From Petrosia ficiformis (taxonomy: Eukaryota > Porifera > Demospongiae > Haplosclerida > Petrosiidae), in NCBI GenBank assembly GCA_947044365.1, contig OX345646.1:5380678-5444677 (forward strand): a stretch of 64,000 bases of DNA, written 5' to 3'. The position numbers were made by a program, and so were the translations under genes. Below the pieces are notes generated by a model, which did no database searches, was not told the DNA's origin, and saw nothing but the letters and a program-made list of their open reading frames with translations. Positions 33,489 through 44,423 of the stretch are shown here, one piece after another (positions within the stretch are counted from its first letter, which is position 1; every line of letters starts with the position of its first letter).

Positions 33489-35206
33489 ATTTTATCTATT
33501 AACTTGTGATATGATGTACATACTGACAGATAGTAGTAAAATTTGTATTGTTCATTAAAAATTTGAAGTAGAATTTTTATAACTGTGTATGTTTACATAT
33601 TTGGTGATAAACATTAGTAATATACTTACATAATACATATGCAACTATGTATGTACACACATATGTATACACATACTTACATATATATGTATGCATACAT
33701 GTGCAGGACACATGTTGATAAATAATTATATCATAATTATATACACATAAATTATATATATAATCATGACTTCAATCAACGATTACCAGAATGGTTACCA
33801 GAACAATTACTGATTATCAGAATGGTTAGCAAACTTTGTTCTGGTAACCAAGTAAATGTGAAATAGAATGTGAATAGGAGACAACAGTAACATAAATATA
33901 AAACAGGTTTATGAACAAGAATATCTCATTGGGCTTCCATATATGCATGCGTACATACGTACATACATACGTACATACATACGTACATACGTACATACAT
34001 ACATACGTGTACACACACACACACACACACACACACAACTAAAAATACTATCATAAAAAATACTAATACAGTGTACTATGATGTAACCTTATATAACACA
34101 CACTTTAAAGTATATATAATTAACACTATGATGTATCTGCACAAATAACAAACACTTAAACTGAATTCCCAAATTAGACTGTAAAACCACATGCTTAGAA
34201 TGTCACATGCTGACCTTGATAATGCATATAACTTGTCACATGTTACAAAGTCACAAATTCACATGGTATCTGTCAAGAAGATTTGGTATGTGTATCTATT
34301 TGCATCCTAATAATGTATTGCTAAATATTGTTAAATACAAATTGTTTAAAATTATCTATGATATATTTGATGTATATCTATAGTGTATTGCTGGACCTAG
34401 TCAAATACAGTAAGAGAGTTGTTAATATACACCAGACCTATGTATGAATATCCAATATAAATAGAAACAAAAAGATAACACATGAAAACAAGCATTACCC
34501 TACACGTTGACACGTATATCACCGCTCTGGACTCCTGCGTGGAAGTGGTTCCGCCCTTTCCGTAGCTAACAACAGGTTGGGAGATTAAAAGAACCGAAAC
34601 CTGTTGACCTAGTAATGACTGGATTGGGATTAAGCAGCAAGCACTAAATTTATAAAAAAACTAATTTATCATTAACTACGTAATTGTATAGCATGTCTCT
34701 AAAACTAATATTTTAGCTTATATTAACGAAATGGAGTAAGTGTCAGATACTCGTACCACTTAGTCCCCATAGGGCCACCTGTTCATTCAGTTGAAGGCCT
34801 GAGGATCTGGCAAACACTGTCTCCTTTTTCTAAACACACACACGCACACACACACACACACACACACATACATACATACATACATACATACATACATACA
34901 TACATCAGGAGCTGGTAAATTATCATTACATGTCATGTAGTGTTAGCATACTAGTCCCACAATTGAAATATTAATGGCCAAATGAAAACAATAATTATGA
35001 TAAAACATTACGTTAGTTAATCAAGTGAAAACATCATTGCTTTAAACGAAGATTGATATACTAAATACACATTACCCAGTGAAATTTCTGATAAACTAAA
35101 TATTCAATATTGTTAAACTGAACTGAATACTCTCCTTTAACATATTTCACACTTTTCATCCATGGTGTCTATATATTCGACATGTTCAATGTAGTGTGCC
35201 TATAAT
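33489..35206. other. Intergenic, no gene seen
   Basis: Holds gene 1 3' flank (33489 to about 33720, duplicated at 38862 onward), ACGT-type and CA microsatellites (33945-34035, 34840-34905) and AT-rich unique sequence. I found no exon-like stretch. Confidence 0.6.
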
Positions 35207-35551
35207 TCAGATACAGATATTATAGGCAACTAAAACTGCCTATGCCTATATATACATGTGTTCACTCCTTTTTCTAGTATATGTTCATGTGTATCACTAA
35301 TGTTTAGCACTGCTCTATATAGCCATTTCTGTTGGAAGATGAAACTCGCAAACTACTAGAAAAGATGGAAATAGCTCAAAAAATATGATTCTGACTGTTG
35401 TATCAATCTTTTCCTAATAGTACTATAAAGTTTCAAAACTTGGTCTGTAAATAATCTGTATCTGCCCTATACTACTTGCCTATACCTATATTTACCTATA
35501 CTTTGGTATAGGCACCTATACATTTACCAATACTAGTATAGTACAACACTA
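35207..35551 (+). mobile_element. Dispersed 345-bp element, inverted partner at 48779-49134
   Basis: Reads as the reverse complement of 48779-49134 over its full length with moderate divergence. Shared landmarks are CTATATAGCCATTTCTGTTG, CAAAACTTGGTCTGTAAA and CTGCCCTATACTACTTGCCT. Ends carry TATAGTACAACACT-like termini. No ORF. Confidence 0.85.
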
Positions 35552-35813
35552 GTTCAATGTAGTAGCTGCACATTGTTAAATGATATGTGGGAAGTGACTT
35601 GGCACAGAAACAGAAAACAATCAGTAGATTGAGAAAAACCTGGCTAATCTGTCATAACATTCCATAGCATATTAGGGATAGAGCACATATTGCTACAAGC
35701 TGCTACATACACACATATACATACAAATACGCATAAAATATACTGTTTGTAAACTGATACTGTACCATGACTTTTGATGCGTGTATAATTATGTATGTAC
35801 ACATTGTCTCTGA

Positions 35814-35821
35814 TATATAAG
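35814..35821 (+). promoter_or_regulatory. TATA-box candidate of GTPase gene 2
   Basis: TATATAAG lies 35 bp before the ATG at 35856, inside a block (about 35755-35855) that is nearly the same upstream of GTPase gene 3. Both carry the shared string AAGCACAAACAATATC after the box. Confidence 0.55.
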
Positions 35822-35855
35822 CACAAACAATATCATTTCACCGTCATAACCAAGG

Positions 35856-36965
35856 ATGGCTGCTGGAGGTTGGAGATTAGATGTCGATGATCAGAACGAT
35901 CAACATACATTTTGTGATGTGGAAGTGCATATACCACATTTACTTACTGAGAATTTAGAAAATGATGAAGAGAATCGCAATATTCTTGTATCTAGCATAA
36001 ACGTCGGTAGAGAAAATGCATCAGCTGCTAGAAGGAGAGTGCAACATATAGAAAACACAGCTCAATGTGTCAAAATTCTTTTTGCAGGCAAAACTGGAGC
36101 TGGTAAGTCTTCTCTTATTAATGGGCTTGTAGGTAAAAAAATAGCTGAAGAAGGAGCTGGTGCAAAACCTGTAACAGGAATATCTACACTGGAAAATCCA
36201 TATGAATGTGAAATACAAACTGATGATTCTTCGGTTCAAATCCAGGTTTGGGATTCTCCTGGTCTACAAGATGGTTATCAGGATGATGGAATTCATCTTG
36301 AACGTTTACGTGTCACATTAAGCCAAGTTGATCTTCTAGTATACTGTATTAATAGTAATGATCGATTTGATAATTCAGCACAGACAGCATTGAGGGAATT
36401 TGCATTATTGAAACCAGATATATGGTCACACACAGTTATAGCCCTTACACGAGCAAATTCAATCATACATCCCGGTGACAATCCAACAGAAGAAGAAAAG
36501 ACAACTTACTTTGATGATATTATGACACGGTGGAATCTTGACATATGTAAAGTACTACAACAATGTCATATTTCTCGCGATGTGATTGACACAATTCCAT
36601 TTGTTCCAACTGGGTACCATCGTGTGACAGATAATACACCTCATCCATGGTACTTACATTCTCAGTGTAATCACTGGTTTCAGCCATTTTGGGTAAATTG
36701 TTTGTTACGCTGTAAAGAAAGAGGTCAACAAGCTTTGGTCGCATCTAATCGACATCGTTTCTCTTTTAATGACACACGTCCTGGTGATTCTAATACTCTT
36801 ACAATTGAAGAACAGCCAATACATCTTGGGAGCAATTCAAGAAAATTTGCTGAGCAAGCTTCACAAGAAACTCAATCTAATGACCCCAAAATATTCAGTT
36901 TGTTTGTATGGCTTTGGCACGCTATATTTAAATCTCTTTTACCTACCAAAAAAAGGACTTTATGA
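35856..36965 (+). CDS. Intronless septin/AIG1-Toc34-type GTPase, array gene 2
   Basis: The 369-residue protein begins MAAGGWRLDVDDQNDQHT; this N-terminus and the promoter are nearly shared with gene 3. G-domain motifs: GKTGAGKSS, KPVTG, DSPGLQDG, and TRAN at the G4 position. The region from HPWYLHSQCNHWFQPFWVNC onward, with a conserved Cys/His/Trp set, is common to all array members and may form a family-specific subdomain after the G domain. The C-terminus (FVWLWHAIFKSLLPTKK) is again aromatic and basic. An AATAAA directly follows the stop at 36966. No intron. Function is unknown; GTP binding is well supported by motif, membrane association is inferred. Confidence 0.85.
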   Translation: MAAGGWRLDVDDQNDQHTFCDVEVHIPHLLTENLENDEENRNILVSSINVGRENASAARRRVQHIENTAQCVKILFAGKTGAGKSSLINGLVGKKIAEEGAGAKPVTGISTLENPYECEIQTDDSSVQIQVWDSPGLQDGYQDDGIHLERLRVTLSQVDLLVYCINSNDRFDNSAQTALREFALLKPDIWSHTVIALTRANSIIHPGDNPTEEEKTTYFDDIMTRWNLDICKVLQQCHISRDVIDTIPFVPTGYHRVTDNTPHPWYLHSQCNHWFQPFWVNCLLRCKERGQQALVASNRHRFSFNDTRPGDSNTLTIEEQPIHLGSNSRKFAEQASQETQSNDPKIFSLFVWLWHAIFKSLLPTKKRTL

Positions 36966-36971
36966 AATAAA
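36966..36971 (+). terminator. Candidate poly(A) signal of GTPase gene 2
   Basis: AATAAA immediately follows the TGA stop, so if used the 3' UTR would be extremely short. Confidence 0.4.
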
Positions 36972-37304
36972 TTATGTTTGTTGTGGCAAAATCTTTTTAA
37001 TTATACTTATTATAAATTTATCAGATGATAACGTATAAAAAAATTATGTTAGTCATGTGGTTGTATAGTACAGTAACAACATTATAATGTACGAATAATT
37101 ACAACACTGATCTGTTATAATGTGGATGAGAAACAGCAGCAATAGCTTTAACCACAAATTCCTGTCAGCATTAGGAAATTACAAGTTCATTAAACTCAGT
37201 TATGTATATATGTATAGAAGAAATATTCTAATAAATATACAAGAAATGATGAATATATTATAATATTATATATATAATATATATTATTATCTCACAGATA
37301 CCGG

Positions 37305-37382
37305 GAAATATTACGAGTTGGATACAGCGTTGCCACGAGTCCGAAGGACGAGTGGCACTCTGTATCCAACTCGTAATATTTC
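37305..37382. repeat. Foldback element with GAGTTGGATACAG arms
   Basis: AAATATTACGAGTTGGATAC on the left pairs with its complement on the right, and GCCACGAGT pairs with ACGAGTGGC near the centre. It is a short MITE-like palindrome. The ORF at 37352-37537 is a shadow. Confidence 0.85.
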
Positions 37383-38227
37383 TTGTTTTTGCCTATTACT
37401 ACTTAGCAATACTTTATTATTCAAACTATCATGATAAAGATGGTAATCTTGAAGCATTTTACAAGTTAAATCCCAAACCAGTAGCTATCTCGATCAACCT
37501 CCAACCCGAAAAAAGACTTTCAGCACTGAACATATAGAAACTTCTCTACTTTCACATTTTATCATAAACAAAACTTACCTCGTTCAGAATTTTATCACAA
37601 CTCATGTTTACTAACTTCACCATCGCCAAAACTAAAGAAATTAGAGAGTAATCTCTTTCTACACAATTTTTACTTAGCAGCATGTGACACGCAATACAAT
37701 AAAACTTCCGGTCAGGTGATTTTCCGTGCAATAAATTTTTCGGTCATATGACTCGATCAGAAAAATATTGTCATAGACATAGTGTGAATCAGAGATTCTA
37801 TGGTAAACATTGTTTGATAAATATAATTATATAATTATAATATAATTTATACATATAATGTATTTTTTTAACTAAAGCTTCATTCAACAGTCACTGCAGT
37901 TAGTGTATATATATACTATAAAAATTAAATAGTTAAAATAACCAATTTATAGTACAGTTGCAAAGAATAGCATACATTGCAATCTAGTTTGTCATACACT
38001 AACAGGTATGTTGTGGTTACATGCATGATGTTACTATGACATTATGTGCACCTAGTATAAAAATTTACACTAGAATAAATTAAATTATGTGTTTGCAGGT
38101 TTCTAAACCCTTTTGTTGGCCAGAACTGCCAAATACAATCGTTTTAAGTGGTTGTTGGTTGAAATATGAATAGACACCACCCTAAAAGTATACTGCTTCA
38201 GCTAATTGGTTATAATTAGTACAAAGT

Positions 38228-38861
38228 AGTTGATTTAATAGTGTATTGTATAAGTATGAGAGAGAGGTTTGACTCTTCTGCACAGAAAGCTTTAAGGGCG
38301 TTTGCTGGAGTAAGATCAGACATATGGAAACATGCTGTTGTAGCTTTAACACATGCAAATCATAAAATATATCCCGATTCCTGCGAAACCGAAGAAGACG
38401 AGTTAAACTTTTTCGATGACATCATGCAAGATTGGTCCAAAGAAATTGGAGGAGTTTTTTTACAATGCAACATCGCTCCTGATGTCATAGAGGCCCTACC
38501 TCTTGTTCCAACTGGCTACTATAGGGTAACACGCAATACTCCTCATCCATGGCGCCTGCATGCCCGATGCAGCCACTGGCTTCAACCATTTTGGTATATC
38601 TGTTTAGTGCGTTGTAAAGAAGCCGCCAGAGCTGCCCTGGTCATGTCCAATAGACATCGTTTATCAACTGCTGATATGCTTCTATTTGGCGACTTTGATA
38701 CTCAACCAATCGAATGTCAGCCCCTAATATGTGATAATAACTCGAGAGAATTTGCTACAAGAACTTCAGAAGGTACTTATCTTGTTGGAGGTGGGAAAGC
38801 TCTACTTACCAAGATTTGGGAGTTTTTAAAAATCGTTCTGCCTTTTCTTAAAAAGTCTTGA
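38228..38861 (+). pseudogene. 5'-truncated recent copy of GTPase gene 1
   Basis: From AGTTGATTTAATAGTGTATT at 38228 the sequence follows gene 1 from 32857 to its stop and into its 3' flank. The duplication starts abruptly inside the coding region and lacks the N-terminus, P-loop and DSPG motif. The remaining frame (ATG 38241, 206 codons) is intact and differs from gene 1 by about five residues (for example Ser to Arg in MSERFD, Ile to Lys in HANHI). The lack of frame damage indicates a young event. Without the P-loop the product could not bind GTP normally, so I call it a pseudogene, though a truncated protein is possible. Confidence 0.9.
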
Positions 38862-39676
38862 ATTTTATCTATTAACTGTGTTATGATGTACATATATACT
38901 GACAGATAGTAGTATAATTTGGTGTATTGTTCATTAAAAATTTGAAGTAGAATTTTTATAACTGTGTATGCTTACATATTTGGTGATAAACATTAGTAAT
39001 ATATTATATTCACATAATTATACATAATATGTATGCAACTATGTATGTACACATGTATGTATACACATACTTACATATGTACATAACTACATACATACCA
39101 ATGTATATGTATGTATATATATATATATATATATATATAATTATATATAATTATATACATACATACATATGTGATATATTATATATTGATATACATATGT
39201 ATGTGTGTGTATGTATGTATAATAATTGTAATTATACATACATGCATATAATTATTGTACATGTATATGTACTTATATACACATGCATAATTTATGTTGT
39301 CACCAGATGTTTATCACACAAGTTGTAAAGGTTAAATAAGCAATAGAAAACAGCTATGTACATCATAATGTATAATACATATCTGTATATACACACATAT
39401 ATATATGTATGCATACATGTGTAGGACACACATATACATACAAATACACATAAAATATACATACATATTATGAGAAGGTCATTCATTGTTATGTATCTAT
39501 CATAACATACCATAGTATATTAGGGATAGAGCACACATTGCTAGCATACACACATATATATACATACAAATACACATAAAATATACATACATATTATGAG
39601 AAGGTCATTCGTTGTTATGTAAACTGATACTGTACCATGACCTTGCATGTATAATTATGTATGTACACATTGTCTG
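38862..39676. repeat. Duplicated 3' flank and microsatellites
   Basis: 38862 to about 39090 copies the 3' flank of gene 1. After that come TA, ACAT and TATG microsatellites, and two copies of CATACATATTATGAGAAGGT (39459 and 39583). No gene. Confidence 0.8.
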
Positions 39677-39677
39677 A

Positions 39678-39685
39678 TATATAAG
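39678..39685 (+). promoter_or_regulatory. TATA-box candidate of GTPase gene 3
   Basis: TATATAAG lies 37 bp before ATG 39722 within the promoter block shared with gene 2 (ACTGATACTGTACCATGAC and AAGCACAAACAATATC are in both). Confidence 0.55.
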
Positions 39686-39721
39686 CACAAACAATATCCT
39701 TTCCAGTAGTCATAACCAAAG

Positions 39722-40897
39722 ATGGCTACTGGAGGTTGGAGATTAGATGTCGATAATCAGAACGATCAACATACAGTGAATATCTCTGAAGAGGAAGTGT
39801 ATTCAATACATTTACTTTCTGAGAATTTAGAAAATGAGAATGATCCTGGAAATCACCATACAGTGAATATCTCTGAAGAGGAAGTGTGTACAACACATTT
39901 ACTTTCAGAGAATTTAGAAAATGAGAATTTAGAAATTGAGAATGATCCTGAAAATCACAATATTGTTATATCCAGCTTACCCCAGGAAGTTGATCAGGTC
40001 TGCAAGATTGTATCAGCTGCTAGTAGACTGGCACATGTAACAGATAAAAATGAATCTGTTGGTATTCTCTTTGTTGGGGATGGAGGAGCTGGGAAGTCTG
40101 CTCTTATAAATGGACTTCTTGGTCGAAATATAGCAACAGAAGGAGCTGGTGCAAATCCTGTAACAGGAATGTCTGCACTGGAAAATCCTTACGAACTTGT
40201 TCTACCAACTGAAGATTCTTTGGTCAAATTTACTGTTTGGGATACTCCTGGTATACAAGATGATCACGAAGACAAAAAAAAATATCGTAGGTGTTTGACT
40301 GATGTACTTAGCCGTGTTCATCTTATAGTATACTGTATCAACGTGGACCAACGATTTAAACCTTATGCACAGAAAGCATTAAAGAAATTTGCCAAATTGA
40401 AACCAGACTGGACACACACGCTTGTAGCACTGACACAAGTAAATAAAATCAACATCCCAGTTGGCAAAGATGAGGTATGTGAATTAAAACGAGTGATAGA
40501 AGGGTATAAAGATGAAGTATGCAAAGTACTACAACAATGTGATATTCCTCCAACTGTAATCAGTGCACTTCAATTTTTACCAACAGGATATCATTGTGTG
40601 ACACGTCAAGTCCCTAATCCATTTTATCTACATCCTAATTGTACGAATTGGTTTTCACCCTTTTTCCTATCTTGTTTGGTAATCTGCGGTGATAAAGCTC
40701 AACGTGCTTTAGTGGAAATAAACGCAGATCGAATAAACAACACACGACCCAACGATTCCACAATTGAAAATCAACCAATACCTTTACCTCAAACTAAAAA
40801 AGAGGTTTCTAAACTATTTCCCAATGAAGACGAAGGTTTTATTAATAAACTATGGGAATTGATTAAAAGACTTTTAATGAGGGTATTAGTAATTTAA
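39722..40897 (+). CDS. Intronless septin/AIG1-Toc34-type GTPase, array gene 3, divergent
   Basis: The 391-residue protein starts MATGGWRLDVDNQNDQHT, close to gene 2. Residues about 18-75 hold an internal duplication: HTVNISEEEV followed by HLLSENLENEN occurs twice, lengthening the acidic N-terminus. The P-loop is GDGGAGKSA rather than GKTGAGKSS; DTPG replaces DSPG and TQVN occupies the G4 position. The distal half has kept the family's Cys/His/Trp landmarks (HPNCTNWFSPFF). The C-terminus ends in a basic helix (LWELIKRLLMRVLVI). The mix of a gene 2-like promoter and N-terminus with a clearly diverged G domain suggests exchange between paralogues. No intron. Function unknown. Confidence 0.83.
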   Translation: MATGGWRLDVDNQNDQHTVNISEEEVYSIHLLSENLENENDPGNHHTVNISEEEVCTTHLLSENLENENLEIENDPENHNIVISSLPQEVDQVCKIVSAASRLAHVTDKNESVGILFVGDGGAGKSALINGLLGRNIATEGAGANPVTGMSALENPYELVLPTEDSLVKFTVWDTPGIQDDHEDKKKYRRCLTDVLSRVHLIVYCINVDQRFKPYAQKALKKFAKLKPDWTHTLVALTQVNKINIPVGKDEVCELKRVIEGYKDEVCKVLQQCDIPPTVISALQFLPTGYHCVTRQVPNPFYLHPNCTNWFSPFFLSCLVICGDKAQRALVEINADRINNTRPNDSTIENQPIPLPQTKKEVSKLFPNEDEGFINKLWELIKRLLMRVLVI

Positions 40898-41145
40898 GCT
40901 AAATTACATTTTTGAATATAAATAATAATTATCAGTATGTTTAACATTTTCTATTTGTTAACAAAACTAAACGTGTTTTTGCAATAGATAAAAATTAACA
41001 ATAACAATACTAAACAAGATATATCAAGAAAAAAGTAGCTATCCCCCCTATGATTGCTTTGCGATGACTATCAATCATTGTTGATAGTGCTAGTATCTCT
41101 ACTTTTCAGTGTATTCTGAAAACTGGGTGTTGTACAACTGATTAT

Positions 41146-41183
41146 GTTACCATAGAAACGATTACAATAGTTTCTATGGTAAC
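41146..41183. promoter_or_regulatory. Inverted pair of RFX X-box motifs upstream of GTPase gene 4
   Basis: GTTACCATAGAAAC (41146-41159) and GTTTCTATGGTAAC (41170-41183) are reverse complements. Each matches the X-box consensus GTHNYYATRRNAAC. They form a hairpin about 255 bp before ATG 41439. A foldback element is the alternative reading. Confidence 0.4.
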
Positions 41184-41438
41184 ATAATTGTACGTGTAGA
41201 ATGAATTGCTACAAGTGAAATAAATAATGTGTAAACTATATACAAGAGGACACTAGATTTATGCATACATGTCAAAACCAAACTTATTTTACTGATATGT
41301 GTTAGTGTAAACTGTCACAAGATAGTCCATTTATAACCACTCTTCATAACTACTGTATATACACATTATGTTAGCAGGAAGGTGTGCTAAGGGAGAGACA
41401 AAGATTGTCAACATATAGTTAGAACTGTGTAAAATCCA

Positions 41439-42557
41439 ATGGCTACTGCTACAGGAAATATTTGGAGGGTAGAAGAATGTGATGATGATACAGAGAACAT
41501 CTATGAAGAGGAGGAATGTACAACTGATTTACAAGTTAATAATCTATCGGAAAATTTAGAAACTGATGTGGGAAATCGTAGGATCCGTTTGTCCAGTATT
41601 GGGGTTAACCATGAAATTGCAGCAGCTGCTAGGAGTAGAATGCAACACATAAATAGTACAGATGAATCTGTTGCTATTCTCTTTGCAGGCAAAACAGGAG
41701 CTGGGAAGTCCTCTCTTATTAATGGGCTTGTAGGTCGAAAAATAGCAGAAGAGGGAACTGGTGCAAAACCAGTGACAGGGGAGTCTGCACTGGATAATCC
41801 TTATGAAGGTCAAGTTGTACAAACCGATCGTTCTTGTGTCAGAGTAACTGTCTGGGATTCGCCTGGTCTACAGGATGGTTATCAAGAGGATAAAATGTAT
41901 CTTAAACGTTTACATGAAGTAGTAAGCCAAGTTGATCTCTTAGTATACTGTATTAGTATACAAGAGAGATTTGATCGTTCTACACAGAGAGCTTTGAAGA
42001 AATTTGCATTATTGGAACCAGAAATATGGTCACACACAGTTATCGCCCTAACACAATCAAATAACATCATACATCCAAGTGACAATCCAACAGAAGAAGA
42101 AGAGACAACTCACTTCACTGATACTATAAGGCAATGGGGTAATGAAATACGTAATGTACTGCAAAAATGTCGTATTCCCAATGATGTAATACAAAGCTTA
42201 CCATTTGTGCCAACTGGATATCATCGTGTGACACGTAAAACACCTCAACCATGGTCACTACATCCCAAATGTGATCACTGGATTCAGGCATTTTGGGTTA
42301 ATTGTTTAGGACGCTGTAAAGAAAGAGGTCAACAAGCTTTGGTCGCATCTAATCGACATCGTCTCTCTTTTAATGGCACACTTCCTGATGGTTTTAGGAC
42401 TCTTCCAATTGAAGACCAACCAATACTTTGTGGTAATGATGATTCGAGTTTTGCTCAACAAGTCTGCCAAGGGACTCATGCTGCTGGAGGCACAGAACTG
42501 TCGTGGTATATAAGAATTTGGCACTTTTTAAAGAAGTTATTTTTTAAATCTGAATGA
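41439..42557 (+). CDS. Intronless septin/AIG1-Toc34-type GTPase, array gene 4
   Basis: The 372-residue protein starts MATATGNIWRVEECDDDTEN. G-domain motifs: GKTGAGKSS, KPVTG, DSPGLQDG, and TQSN in the G4 position. It is closest to gene 2 in the distal half, where both have KERGQQALVASNRHRLSF-like sequence. The C-terminal helix (IRIWHFLKKLFFKSE) is aromatic and basic. No intron and no signal peptide. Its promoter is not obviously the one shared by genes 2 and 3. It is the last array member; the convergent POT transporter gene ends 118 bp downstream. Confidence 0.85.
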   Translation: MATATGNIWRVEECDDDTENIYEEEECTTDLQVNNLSENLETDVGNRRIRLSSIGVNHEIAAAARSRMQHINSTDESVAILFAGKTGAGKSSLINGLVGRKIAEEGTGAKPVTGESALDNPYEGQVVQTDRSCVRVTVWDSPGLQDGYQEDKMYLKRLHEVVSQVDLLVYCISIQERFDRSTQRALKKFALLEPEIWSHTVIALTQSNNIIHPSDNPTEEEETTHFTDTIRQWGNEIRNVLQKCRIPNDVIQSLPFVPTGYHRVTRKTPQPWSLHPKCDHWIQAFWVNCLGRCKERGQQALVASNRHRLSFNGTLPDGFRTLPIEDQPILCGNDDSSFAQQVCQGTHAAGGTELSWYIRIWHFLKKLFFKSE

Positions 42558-42674
42558 CTTTGAAATAATTTTTAGAAATTTGTGTGTGTGTGTGTGTGTG
42601 ACACATTATATATATTATAATAAAATATGTATATTTATATTATATATATTATATATATATCTATATTATATTGG

Positions 42675-44423
42675 TCATTGTGGTTGTACAGGGACAACAT
42701 TATCACTCCATCCAGGTAATGGGAAAACAAACTCATCGGGAGTAGTGTTAACAGTAAAAGTGTGACTTCTCAAATACTTGCTGTAGTGTGATTCAATTAC
42801 ATATTGAGTATTTAATTGAGTGCTTTTCTGTCTCCTGTGGTACCATTTAATAATGATTATGAAGAATACAAACCCACTAACACTTGTTACCATCAGCAAT
42901 AGCAATACCCAGAATGTACAGGGAATGTTTCCAACATCAGTCTGTAAGTATGTAAATGGAAACAACACCAATGTCCCAATGCTTATGTAAATAGCTCTTA
43001 TAAACCAGAAAATTCCAGTCAGCATTCCGCTCATACCAAGAGGAGCTTGCGAGCAAATGAACTCAAAAGCTTCCATGAAACTTAGGAGAAGGAATATTCC
43101 AACGAATATACAAGGTATGGTGAAATATAGATATGACATGTTGAAAATACTATCCATGCTGTTGGAACTGAAGCTGCAATCATTACCCCTTGATAGTTTA
43201 GTAGTTATTCCTATTAAGTGTAATAACATCATTAAAAACACAGCCAATACCACCGATACATGAGCGCTAGCTAGGCCTCGGATGGGACTGAGTATGAAGT
43301 ACTCAATTTTTGGAAACATTGGAATTACAATCAAATCTAATATTGGAATGACAAAAAGAGGTAGTGTACTAGTTACTCGCCAAAGTATATATGGGCCATA
43401 ACCATGAACATCATTTCTACCATCTGTAAATTGATCTCCAATTATTCTTGGTTGATTGACGAGTAGAAAATAAGGAATAAATAGTCCACCCAAAGCTGAA
43501 AAAACTGCAACCACTCTCCAAAAGGATTTTACATCTTCGACTGCTTCCTCCAAGAAAGGTCCTCCATATTTCTCCTTTGCAAGGTCAATACGACTAGGGA
43601 TCTTTTCCTCCCAATATGTCAGTGCACTTCTGTTCTCTGGTGATTTGTGGTGCCATGCATAGCTCAATACTTGACGTATAGTTTTATAAGGGTTTCTTTT
43701 AACAGTTCCACTGTACAAGAAATATTGTTGGAACCATCCATGAAGACATAGAGCAATAGAGAGTAGCACAAAAGTCAGTAGAATTAACCCTAATACGATA
43801 TCATGATTACCTACTGATTCATGAAGAATAGATACAAAGTCTACTGAGAACCCAACAAATAAAGTCCAAGTGAACCATCGGATAAACGACCTTATTTGGG
43901 CATTTGATGCATCCGGCATTTGATCCATACCATATGCTAAAACATTCGCATGAAAATCTGCAATTCCGAACATGAGTAGAAGCAAAGCTAGCCCTGATAT
44001 TGCATATCGAGCTATTGAATCCCATAATCCACAGAATGCATACTGGACACTGTAACTAACACACAATAGAAGAACGCCAACCCAACAGAGCCATAAACTA
44101 GCATGAATAGCTCTACCTCGTCCTATCTTTGTATCTGCTAGCCAGCCTGCTATAGGATGACTAACATATAGGTAAACACCCTGAATTAACCAAGCTGTAT
44201 ATCTATCTTTTAGCTCAATTAGTGGCATTGGAAAATTACATGTGGGCCCTTCTGGATGAGTAAATATGCCATATGTAACACCTTGACCTATAGTAAGTGT
44301 CAATGATATTGGTACTGAATATATCAACAGCAGTATAACAGGACGATCTAATCTTGCACTTTTAATCTCTTTCCAGTATGAACCCAGACAAGTCTTACGA
44401 CGTTTCTTTGAAGTTTCTGCCAT
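42675..44423 (-). CDS. POT/SLC15-like transporter 1, intronless
   Basis: The 582-residue membrane protein, about 12 predicted segments, starts MAETSKKRRK. POT (SLC15) landmarks by eye: GWLADTKIGRGRAI between TM2 and TM3, YGMDQM (canonical FGADQ), KYGGPF with VEDVKSFWRV in the central loop, and FICSQAPLGMSGM in the C-terminal half (canonical SQxPxxM). The TM1 region, YSVPISLTLTIGQGVTYGIF, lacks the ExxER(F)xYY motif used by POT carriers for proton coupling. Substrate therefore cannot be assumed to be di- or tripeptides. Divergent from transporter 2, 550 bp away. No intron. Confidence 0.82.
   Translation of the reverse strand: MAETSKKRRKTCLGSYWKEIKSARLDRPVILLLIYSVPISLTLTIGQGVTYGIFTHPEGPTCNFPMPLIELKDRYTAWLIQGVYLYVSHPIAGWLADTKIGRGRAIHASLWLCWVGVLLLCVSYSVQYAFCGLWDSIARYAISGLALLLLMFGIADFHANVLAYGMDQMPDASNAQIRSFIRWFTWTLFVGFSVDFVSILHESVGNHDIVLGLILLTFVLLSIALCLHGWFQQYFLYSGTVKRNPYKTIRQVLSYAWHHKSPENRSALTYWEEKIPSRIDLAKEKYGGPFLEEAVEDVKSFWRVVAVFSALGGLFIPYFLLVNQPRIIGDQFTDGRNDVHGYGPYILWRVTSTLPLFVIPILDLIVIPMFPKIEYFILSPIRGLASAHVSVVLAVFLMMLLHLIGITTKLSRGNDCSFSSNSMDSIFNMSYLYFTIPCIFVGIFLLLSFMEAFEFICSQAPLGMSGMLTGIFWFIRAIYISIGTLVLFPFTYLQTDVGNIPCTFWVLLLLMVTSVSGFVFFIIIIKWYHRRQKSTQLNTQYVIESHYSKYLRSHTFTVNTTPDEFVFPLPGWSDNVVPVQPQ

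Noticed and set aside
37352..37537. 61-codon ORF between GTPase gene 2 and the pseudogene
   Set aside because: It begins in the foldback element at 37305-37382 and has no recognisable domain.
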